8,073 nt of DNA from Pseudomonadota bacterium (GTDB lineage Bacteria; Desulfobacterota; Desulfobacteria; Desulfobacterales; Desulfobacteraceae): positions 1-8,073 of the forward strand of contig JAHJDU010000335.1 in the NCBI GenBank assembly GCA_018812385.1, read 5' to 3'. The notes under the pieces are model-generated. The model was not told the DNA's origin and made no database searches. It was given only the letters and a program-made list of their open reading frames with translations. This document shows, in pieces, positions 1-5,986 of the stretch (positions are counted from its first letter, which is position 1; every line of letters begins with the position of its first letter). A program made the translations under genes and the position numbers.

Positions 1-18
1 CATGCATTCTTTCCGTTT

Positions 19-46
19 ATATCGTTAAAATGGAATATAACGATAT
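19..46. repeat. 9-bp perfect inverted repeat, possible operator
   Basis: ATATCGTTA at 19-27 is mirrored exactly by TAACGATAT at 38-46 across a 10-base spacer. It lies about 100 bases before the probable start of the double-CCG/acr3 operon, which suits a dimeric repressor site such as those of ArsR-family regulators, or a weak RNA hairpin. No regulator gene is visible in the window, so the regulator is inference. The frame of the downstream gene is also open through this region to the left edge, so the repeat could lie inside coding sequence. Confidence 0.35.
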
Positions 47-147
47 GGACACCCTATGTCAAGGCATATAACAAAAAAGATATCAAAGCACCGTGGTTTA
101 TGGTAGAGAAAACAAATGTTAACTATAGTGACAAAGGGAAAAAGGCT

Positions 148-1504
148 ATGAGCCTATCCCCTGAAGATTTGATCCTCAAGGTTTTTGAGAAGTGTGCCGG
201 AAAATCTGGCTGTGACGTATGCAGGCTTCACATGGAAGATGACTGTCTTTTTTTCCCAGAACTCTATCGGTTGCAAGACGAGGCAGAAGAATCAAGACTG
301 TCTGTCTCTACCAAAGACCTTCGTCACTTGCTTGATCTTTGTACTCTGTGCGGACTATGCCCCTGTCCGGATATAAGAATGCTTATCCTTCAGGCAAAAG
401 CGGCTTTTATTGATGAGAAAGGGATCTCACTGTCCAGTCGAATAATTTCTGATGTTGAGACGGTGGGTCGCTGGGGAACAACTTTCTCAAAAGTCGTCAA
501 CAAATTGAACAGGTTGACCTCTGTTTCTCCCATCTTGAAAAAGGCTTTAAATGTCCATCCGGAAAGGCGCCTGCCTGTTTTTCCAAAGGAAAGTTTTTTC
601 CTCTGGGCAAAGAAAAGAGGCCTGAATTTCCCAAAAAACAACAATAGTCGGCCCTCATCAAAAGTTGCCTATTTTGCAGGCTGTAGTGCCGGATACCTGT
701 TTCCGGAAGTCGGGAAAGCCGCTGTAAACATCTTAGAACGAAATGACATTGAAGTCTTTGTACCACCCCAGGAATGCTGCAGTATGCCATTGATTATGGA
801 AGGTGATAAAAAGACGGCGTTAAAAAAAATACATAGGAATATTGAAAGTCTTTTAAGGTATGTTCAAAATGGATATGACATTGTCTGCTCTTGTCCGACC
901 TGCGGATATTTTTTTAAAAAACTGCTTCTGGAAAATGCCTATTATTCCGAAGCATTTCAGGAGAAATCAGGGGCTGGCAATAAGGTTATGAAGGTTCCTT
1001 TCGGGTCAGGGGAAAAAAAATTTATAACGGTCCCAAAAGAGATCTATCAGAAACTATTAAAGGATGATGGATATTTTTCTTCACTTGATCCCTTAAAACG
1101 GATAGAATTGTCAAACAAAGTAAAGGATATGGGAGAATATCTTCTATCCATTTATGTTAACCACAAATTAAATACCAGCCTGACCTGCTCGGATAATCCC
1201 ATGGTCTATTATGCCCCCTGCCACCAGAGGGAACAAGAGATCGGGCAACCATATTACCGCCTTCTCAAATCTTTTCCCGGTTTAGATATTATCCAGATCA
1301 AGGGTGTCATGCAGTGTTGTGGTATGGGGGGGGCATCTCGGATATAAAACATCTTTTCATCCACACACCCTTAAAATCGGTGAGCCGCTTTTTGAAAGAC
1401 TTCTGTTTGAAAAGGACAGAACCATCATTACAGACTGTCTTAGTTGTAGAATACAATTCCAGCAAACTATGTCCAGGAAAGTTTTACATCCCCTTGAAAT
1501 GCTG
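148..1504 (+). CDS. Double-CCG iron-sulfur oxidoreductase (HdrD/GlpC-like), frameshifted
   Basis: This resembles the heterodisulfide-reductase D / anaerobic glycerol-3-phosphate dehydrogenase C family: soluble electron-transfer proteins with an N-terminal ferredoxin-like region and two CCG domains that hold a cubane cluster. Counted from an ATG at 100, an N-terminal Cys group (C32, C38, C41, C49) precedes a CTLCGLCPCP cluster motif (C81-C89). The first CCG domain begins at AYFAGCSAG and contains QECCSMP and CSCPTCG; the second begins at YYAPCHQRE and contains QCCGMGG. The frame then breaks in an eight-G tract at 1326-1333 and ends at 1347 after four wrong residues. Removing one G restores HLGYKTSFHPHTLKIG...ITDCLSCRIQF...HPLEML, the expected C terminus, stopping at 1505-1507 and giving about 452 aa. 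I chose ATG 148 because AAAGGG lies 9 bases upstream; ATG 100 has no ribosome site. The frame is open to base 1, so a longer N terminus cannot be excluded. It probably shares a transcript with acr3, 70 bases downstream. Family confidence is high; the electron partner is unknown. Confidence 0.8.
1326..1333 (+). other. Eight-G tract causing a frameshift
   Basis: The codons for CCGMGG run into eight consecutive G residues. Seven would join the upstream frame to the conserved HLGYKTSFH continuation; eight lead to a stop at 1345-1347. The tract may be a sequencing or assembly insertion, a real inactivating mutation, or a phase-variable slip site. Confidence 0.85.
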
Positions 1505-1574
1505 TAACAGATCTTTTTTTAAATTTAATTAAAGGATTGCCTGACAATCTATAAAGCAAAAGGAGAGATAAAAA

Positions 1575-2760
1575 ATGAGTCAAGAAAATATTGCAGTGAA
1601 TGATCGAAAAATGACCAGTATTTTTGAACGCTATCTCACGGTCTGGGTTGGGTTGTGCATTGTGGGTGGTATTTTGCTTGGGAAAATAGCCCCGGATCTT
1701 GCTAAAACTCTGGACAAAATGTCTATAAATGTTAACGGCGCTCCTGTGGTTTCAATCCCCATTGCCATTTGTCTGTTCTTCATGATGTATCCCATCATGG
1801 TAAAAATTGATTTTGCCAGTGTTGTAAAGGCTGGAAAAAGCGGTAAACCTGTTTTTTTTAACCCTTTTTATCAATTGGTGCATAAAACCTTTTACCATGT
1901 ATGCCATTTCAATATTTTTTCTTGGTTTTTTATTCAAATCATTTATTGGGGTAGATGCCATCGATCTGGTAAAGATGCCATTCGGCCTTGATCTGCCTGT
2001 CGGTGCCCAGCACGGTGCCGGGGTCGTCGTTTTGCAGGAAGGTATAAAGATGCTGCAAATTCCATTATGGCGAAGCTACTTTGCCGGGTGCATTCTTTTA
2101 GGGATTGCACCCTGTACTGCCATGGTTCTGGTCTGGGGATACCTTTCCCGAGGGAACGATGGCTTGACGCTTGTGATGGTTGCCATTAACTCCCTTACCA
2201 TGCTTGTTTTATACGGTATTTTAGGTGGTTTTCTGCTGGGCGTGGGTAAACTTCCTATTCCCTGGCAGGCGTTGCTGTTATCTGTTGCCATCTATGTAGC
2301 CCTTCCACTGGTTGCAGGGTATCTTTCTCGAAAATGGATTATCAGCGTAAAGGGCGAAAGCTGGTTCAAGGAAAAATTTTTGGGAGTCCTCACGCCGGTT
2401 ACCATCGGTGCTCTTCTTTTAACCCTTGTTCTGTTATTCAGCTTTAAGGGAGAGGTGATAACAACAAATCCCCTGACGATTTTATGGATTGCCATTCCGC
2501 TGTTTATCCAGACGATCTTTATTTTTGCCCTTGGTTATGGTGCTGCCAAGGTATTAAAGCTGAAATATGAAGATGCTGCTCCTGCTGCAATGATAGGAGC
2601 CTCCAACCATTTTGAGGTGGCTATTGCAACATCGGTGATGATTTTCGGACTTTCATCAGGAGCCGCATTGGCTACAGTTGTGGGTGTTTTGATCGAAGTT
2701 CCGGTCATGTTGATGCTGGTGGGATTTTGCAAACGTACTACATCCTGGTTTGACAATTAA
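1575..2760 (+). CDS. acr3: ACR3-family arsenite efflux permease, frameshifted
   Basis: ACR3 proteins are ten-helix inner-membrane carriers that export arsenite. The N-terminal part (1575-1856) has two or three helices and the signature FFMMYPIMVKIDF. The rest is in the next frame and carries INWCIKPFTMYA, AGCILLGIAPCTAMVLVWG, NDGLTLVMVAINSLTMLVLYG and GASNHFEVAIATSV, all typical of ACR3. The family's essential cysteine (APCTAM, about residue 180) and glutamate (NHFEVAIA, about residue 347) are both present. The break is an eight-T tract at 1852-1859; with seven T the sequence reads KPVFLTLFINW, and a 394-residue protein of normal length results. As sequenced, the first frame ends at 1991 after unrelated residues, and only an internal start such as ATG 1897 could express the second part. 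The start at 1575 is supported by AAGGAGAG about 8 bases upstream. The stop overlaps the converging 3' end of the phosphatase remnant. Identification is secure; whether the gene is active depends on whether the extra T is real. Confidence 0.92.
1852..1859 (+). other. Eight-T tract causing the acr3 frameshift
   Basis: The frame before the tract encodes the ACR3 N terminus through KPV, and the frame after it encodes LTLFINWCIKPFTM onward. They join perfectly if one T is removed. The upstream frame otherwise runs on to a stop at 1991 through sequence unlike ACR3. Confidence 0.88.
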
Positions 2761-3232
2761 GAAGGTAGGTAAAACATAATAGGCACAGTCCCAAAATCAA
2801 CTCCATCCAGGGGGGCAATTTGGCATCATCAGGGTGATCGCTGCCATGAACCATTCCATGTCCTGCATGGTCGCTGGTAATTATAATAAGATAACTCCCC
2901 TTTGATTTCACCATTCCAATTAAAGGTGCAATACTTTCATCAATAAAAAACAATTCCTCCATATAGCCCGGAGATAACCAGCCTTCAACAGGCCCAGTTC
3001 GATCAAGCCCACTGATGTGAAGAAAGCAAAATTGTTTCTGCTCAGATGGTTTGAAAAAAGTCATGGCGTTTTCTACTGAAAAATCTGAGTCTAATTTATG
3101 TTGATCAACCGCTTGATTTACAAGATATCCCAATTTTTTCTTTGAATAAAAAAATCCCGTGGAAAAGCCTTTAGTTTTAGCATCATTATAAATGGTTCTT
3201 TCCATTGTAAAAGACCGTATCAAAACTTCCAA
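2738..3232 (-). pseudogene. Alkaline-phosphatase-superfamily remnant (type I phosphodiesterase-like)
   Basis: The translation contains the C-terminal hallmarks of type I phosphodiesterase/nucleotide pyrophosphatase-like metal hydrolases: FLHISGLD, then WLSPGYMEELFFIDESIAPLI, then LIIITSDHAGHG and HGSDHPDD. The Asp-His of TSDH and the His of HGSDHP fit metal ligands. The N-terminal third, which should hold the first metal Asp and the Ser/Thr nucleophile, is missing; an in-frame stop lies just upstream and only about 190 bases separate it from the next gene. In the usual D-x-x-G-H ligand motif this protein reads DRTGP, so the His position is Pro. After DDAKLP (near 2812) the last ~25 residues look unrelated and overlap the 3' end of acr3. 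The only starts are TTG at 3232 or an internal ATG, with no good ribosome site. I read it as a gene cut at both ends. A short functional derivative or undetected indels are less likely. Confidence 0.6.
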
Positions 3233-3419
3233 TCTGATCTGACAATCTTATTATAGTCATTTGCCAATCCTTCTGTATAAATATCGATATAAAATAATTC
3301 CACAAATAATCATGGTACAACATAAGACCTGCCCCATGGTGAATGACCATAAAACAAATCATAGATGAACATCCGGCTGACGAAAATATTTAATTCATAT
3401 GAATTCGTATGGCACCCTG
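3233..3419. other. AT-rich intergenic stretch with no convincing gene
   Basis: These bases separate the end of the long minus-strand operon from the phosphatase remnant. I see short open frames on the minus strand (one of about 54 codons from ATG 3350) but no ribosome site and no recognisable protein. ATATCGATAT at 3281-3290 is a 10-base palindrome, and a longer palindrome lies near 3400. I see no GC-rich hairpin followed by T residues that would be a clear intrinsic terminator for the operon ending at 3420. Confidence 0.5.
3392..3405. promoter_or_regulatory. 14-base perfect palindrome, possible regulator site
   Basis: AATTCATATGAATT is its own reverse complement. It starts 15 bases past the stop codon of the DUF1573 gene and lies about 160 bases upstream of the phosphatase remnant in that gene's direction. 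AT-rich palindromes of this form are compatible with ArsR/SmtB-type operators. No consensus can be verified here, and chance in AT-rich DNA is a real alternative. Confidence 0.25.
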
Positions 3420-4103
3420 CTAATTGGACAGGTAGCCCGACACCCGGATATTAATCTGCCGTTTCGGTGACGTATCCGTTTCAATCATGATCAAGTCAAA
3501 AAACCGGCCCGGTACCTTTCGGGTATTTTCGACGGTCAGCTCATAGTAGGGCAGTTTTTTGTCTTTAATTTTTTTTATGTTATATCGAATATACTGGCCT
3601 TCCTTAACCCTTACCCTGGCAATATCAAACCCGTTGTCCTGGGTGGGGGAGATGGTCATTTTTGCTATAATCGGCTTGCCAAGAACCCCTTTCAAACTGA
3701 TGATACCCGGATCAAGCCGTGCAAATCTTTTGACACCCCCGGTTATCATAAGTTTAATCATCTTTTCTGCCGGATCATTGGTATGTACCTTGATATCCTT
3801 TTTTAAATTCATGTCACCATACCCCTGGGTGGACAAGACAACTTTTATTTTTCCTTCTTCTCCCGGAAGAATCTGCTTTTCACTGGAAGCTGCCGTACAC
3901 CCTCAGCCGGATTCGATTTTAATAATCTGCAAAGGGGCTGATCCTGTATTTTTAATGATAAATTCATGGAGCACCTGGTCTCCCTCTAAAACTGGTTCAA
4001 ATCGAAAGCTTCGTTCAGCTACCTCTGCTGAAGGGGTATTTTGGGCAAATAATGGTGGAACAAAAAACAGCAGGAAGGCACACAGTATACCAATTTTTTT
4101 CAT
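3420..4103 (-). CDS. Exported DUF1573 protein with in-frame UGA, probable selenoprotein
   Basis: This is a 227-residue exported protein if the in-frame TGA at 3903-3905 (codon 67) is read as selenocysteine. It starts at ATG 4103 with AGGAG about 8 bases upstream, followed by a signal peptide (MKKIGILCAFLLFFVPPLFA, cleaved near residue 20). Residues 45-115 match the DUF1573 immunoglobulin-like fold: EFIIKNTGSAPLQIIKIESG, then UGA, then GCTAASS, LPGEEGKIKVVLSTQGYG and DIKVHTNDP. The family normally reads C-G-C-T here, so UGA replaces the first Cys exactly. Protein similarity continues in the same frame with no shift until TAG at 3420-3422. As sequenced with ordinary decoding, a 66-residue stub would be made. 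It is the last gene of an operon with CcdA and two exported thioredoxins, which fits a thiol/selenol redox partner outside the inner membrane. The remaining ~110 residues look like a second beta-sandwich that I do not recognise. A TGC/TGT-to-TGA sequence error or a pseudogene are the alternatives. Confidence 0.8.
3873..3892 (-). promoter_or_regulatory. Weak SECIS-like hairpin after the UGA
   Basis: Read on the minus strand, GCUU and AAGC pair around the eight-base loop CCAGUGAA. A further C-G pair lies beyond an A-A mismatch. The loop begins 17 bases after the UGA, within the distance known for bacterial SECIS elements, and contains GU. The stem is short, so this is suggestive only; bacterial SECIS elements are poorly conserved. 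Confidence 0.3.
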
Positions 4104-4241
4104 ATTAAAGCTCCTGGTTTCTGATGGGTGTTGTTTGCGTACAGTATTGGAAACCAATCCCAGAATAACAGAGAGGACAAGTATTGCGGAAACCTGCCAG
4201 AGTGCCCGCTTAAATTGATGGGTCGGATAAAACCATTGCAT
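4104..4241 (-). CDS. Short one-helix membrane ORF fused in frame to the DUF1573 gene
   Basis: A frame starting at ATG 4241, with AGGGG 9 bases upstream, encodes MQWFYPTHQFKRALWQ followed by one hydrophobic helix (VSAILVLSVILGLVSN) and a short basic tail. A second ATG at 4262 lies five bases past the previous stop but has no ribosome site. There is no stop before the DUF1573 start at 4103, so the frame runs straight into that gene's signal peptide. It may be a small membrane peptide, an N-terminal anchor left from a truncated gene (the R-A-L-W-Q plus helix pattern recalls membrane-anchored rhodanese-like proteins, a weak inference), or a leader. The good ribosome site before 4103 suggests separate initiation there. 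I do not recognise a function. Confidence 0.35.
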
Positions 4242-4267
4242 ATGGCGTAACCCCTGCTCCATGTTTT

Positions 4268-4792
4268 TTAATCATTAAAATCAAACTGTTTCATGTAAGA
4301 GTCTAATTTATTTTTTTGTTCAACCCCTATGGGTTTGCAGTCTTCGGCACTTTTAGCGCCCTGGGCCACCTGGGTGGCAAAGACCATGCAGGTGGGCTGA
4401 CCGCATTCCCGGCAATTGGTTTTCGGCAAAAGTTTTAAAATCTCAATGACCCCGGGCCGGGGCATGCCGGTATAACAGGGTTCTATGGTGTCTTTTTTCC
4501 CCCAGGCATCATTGATTTCATTTTTCAGCCATTCCACAATTTTTCGGGCCTCTTGCTCATCTTTCAGGGCGTTAATGGCAATCTTTCTGCCATGGATCGT
4601 GATCAGCTTTCCCTGGGTGCGGAAGGTTACCGCGGGCGGATCTTTCAAGTATTCAAAACCGCCGAGCACTGAATTGAGATAGGGCAGTGCCTCACTGACA
4701 TCCTGTTCCAGGTGTGCAAAACAATGCACTCCTTTTGCCTCTGACCGGCACTTTGATTTAAATATTTCCAAAGTATATTGTTTTAAAAGCAT
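4268..4792 (-). CDS. [4Fe-4S]-cluster domain protein
   Basis: This is a 174-residue soluble protein ending in a four-cysteine cluster domain: NCRECGQPTCMVFA (C127, C130, C135) and C152 in SAEDCKP. That spacing matches the Fe-S domain (PF04060 type) of corrinoid iron-sulfur proteins, RnfB-like and related electron-transfer proteins. The first ~100 residues form an alpha/beta region I cannot assign, with Cys at 15, 24 and 106. I chose ATG 4792 because AAGGA lies about 8 bases upstream and the 41 residues encoded before it overlap the ccdA 3' end in another frame. It has no signal peptide, so it is cytoplasmic. It lies 29 bases after the ccdA stop and is therefore co-transcribed, suggesting it donates electrons to, or senses, the membrane thiol system. 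Fold is sure; role is inference. Confidence 0.8.
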   Translation of the reverse strand: MLLKQYTLEIFKSKCRSEAKGVHCFAHLEQDVSEALPYLNSVLGGFEYLKDPPAVTFRTQGKLITIHGRKIAINALKDEQEARKIVEWLKNEINDAWGKKDTIEPCYTGMPRPGVIEILKLLPKTNCRECGQPTCMVFATQVAQGAKSAEDCKPIGVEQKNKLDSYMKQFDFND

Positions 4793-4821
4793 AATACATT
4801 CCTTACCTGAAATCGGAATTG

Positions 4822-5525
4822 TCAGTTGACAAATGGATTCACGATAAAATAGATACCCAATAGGGCAATCGTTGATCCGGCAAGTTTCCTGAACCAAATA
4901 CCTGCACCATTCCATGTGCTGTTTTCAAGAAGCTTTTTAACTGCGGCTGTTGAACTTCCGCAATCACTATAGGAAGGCAGTGACCTGTAGCAAAAAGAAT
5001 AATATAGAATATACCGGTTATCACTTTTTCTTGTACGGTAATAATTGCCAGGATCGGAGCGATAAAGCCAAAAGTACAGGACCCGGAGAGAACGCCATAG
5101 GCAAGTCCCAAAATAAAAGCCCCGAACACTCCTTTTAAATTCAGTTTGTACAAAAGGCTTCCGGACAATGAACATTTCTCGACCCCAAGCATTCCCAACG
5201 CCACCCATATAAGAATGATTCCAATCAAGATCTGCCAATAATTTCCTACATCGCCGAGCATTCTGCCAAGCAGTGCACAGACAATACCGATTAATGCGAT
5301 TGTAAGGAAAAGCCCGGCAGTAAAAAGGATAGAATATATTCCGGCCTGCCGGGGGTGAACCATTTTTTCCTGCCCTCCAACATAACCGACAATCAGTGGA
5401 ATAGATGCCAAATGGCAGGGACTGAACAACACGCTGATCATGCCCCAGGCAAAACATCCAATTGCAGCAAAATAGGTCCCACCTGAAATCCATTGGTTTA
5501 CCATCAAAAAAACCGAGTCCAGCAT
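4822..5525 (-). CDS. ccdA: CcdA/DsbD-type membrane thiol-disulfide carrier, frameshifted
   Basis: CcdA proteins pass electrons from cytoplasmic thioredoxin to exported thiol proteins through a membrane cysteine pair. Residues 1-189 (5525-4959) show six hydrophobic segments with SPCHLASIP (C37) and LSGSCTFGFIAPILA (C150), the expected catalytic pair, plus GHCLPIVIA. After A189 the sequenced frame gives an unrelated tail ending at 4839. The neighbouring frame from 4959 encodes GSSTAAVKKLLENS...WFRKLAGSTIALLGIYFIVNPFVN, the normal CcdA C terminus with its last helix. One missing base, most simply a third G where the minus strand reads GCGGAAG, joins them into 234 aa, a usual size. The start ATG 5525 follows AGGGG and lies 5 bases past the upstream thioredoxin stop, a layout that favours translational coupling. 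The two exported thioredoxins before it are its likely partners. Without the last helix, the product as sequenced may be unstable. Confidence 0.9.
4957..4960 (-). other. Single-base deletion site in ccdA
   Basis: The upstream frame encodes GHCLPIVIA up to 4959 and the correct C terminus resumes in the other frame with GSSTAAVKK. One extra G (minus strand GCGGAAG becoming GCGGGAAG) restores I-V-I-A-G-S-S-T. The site has no X-XXY-YYZ slippery heptamer, so programmed frameshifting is unlikely. Confidence 0.8.
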
Positions 5526-5530
5526 AATCG

Positions 5531-5986
5531 TTACCCCTTGTTTTTAAGTTTCGGTTTGTCAACTCCCATTTTGGTCAATTGTTCAACAATGGATTTCTCA
5601 TCTAGGAATCCCACATGACGGTAGACCTCCTCACCCTGTTTATTAAAGAAAATTTGGGTTGGGATCGCCCGGATCTTGAATCGCGGTGCCTGATCCCGAT
5701 TCTCCCATACATCTATGAAAACAATATCGGCTTTTCCTTCATACGCTTTTCCAAGCTTGGCAAGAATCGGTGCCATCATTTTACAGGGAATGCATTCGGT
5801 AGCCCCAAGGTCGATCAGCGTAACCATCCCTTTAACTGGCAGCTGGTTAAAATCAAGTTGATGCTGGCCGGCCGGTCTTGATTCGGAAAGGTCTGTTTTT
5901 GATCCATTGGAAAACCGGGTCTGATAAATTCCTAATGCTGCCGCAAGGGCGATCACACCGACTACAGCGTACCAGAGTTTTTTCAT
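5531..5986 (-). CDS. Exported, membrane-anchored thioredoxin-like protein
   Basis: This 151-residue protein starts with an N-terminal hydrophobic segment (LWYAVVGVIALAAALGIY) that would act as signal anchor. A thioredoxin fold follows: VTLIDLGATECIPCKMMAPIL with the CIPC redox pair at C65 and C68, FIDVWENRDQAPRFKI, then RAIPTQIFF with the conserved cis-proline, and VGFLDEKSIVEQL. It should reduce or exchange disulfides (or bind oxidised metalloid) outside the inner membrane, fed by CcdA encoded immediately downstream. The ATG at 5986 overlaps the preceding gene's TGA by four bases (ATGA), which indicates translational coupling. Its fold closely resembles the C-terminal domain of that preceding gene, so the two look like tandem paralogs. 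Fold is certain; substrate is unknown. Confidence 0.9.
   Translation of the reverse strand: MKKLWYAVVGVIALAAALGIYQTRFSNGSKTDLSESRPAGQHQLDFNQLPVKGMVTLIDLGATECIPCKMMAPILAKLGKAYEGKADIVFIDVWENRDQAPRFKIRAIPTQIFFNKQGEEVYRHVGFLDEKSIVEQLTKMGVDKPKLKNKG

Noticed and set aside
1535..1549. GATTG-CCTGA-CAATC hairpin between the double-CCG gene and acr3
   Set aside because: The stem is only five pairs and no T tract follows it, so I do not call it a terminator; the two genes probably stay co-transcribed.
3250..3280. A TATAAT box on the minus strand upstream of the phosphatase remnant
   Set aside because: The best -35 match is poor and at 19-base spacing; such boxes are expected by chance in AT-rich DNA.
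3186..3350. A 54-codon minus-strand frame from ATG 3350, and a second frame nearby interrupted by TGA, with aromatic and hydrophobic residues
   Set aside because: No ribosome site, no recognisable domain, and it overlaps the phosphatase remnant; the TGA has no conserved Cys context.
3559..4218. Long plus-strand open frame opposite the DUF1573 gene
   Set aside because: It is the antisense of a gene with a signal peptide, ribosome site and family motifs; its own translation has no coherent domain.
4822..5562. Long minus-strand frame spanning the whole ccdA region
   Set aside because: Only its last 45 codons are real (the CcdA C terminus after the frameshift); the rest is a shadow of the correct frame.
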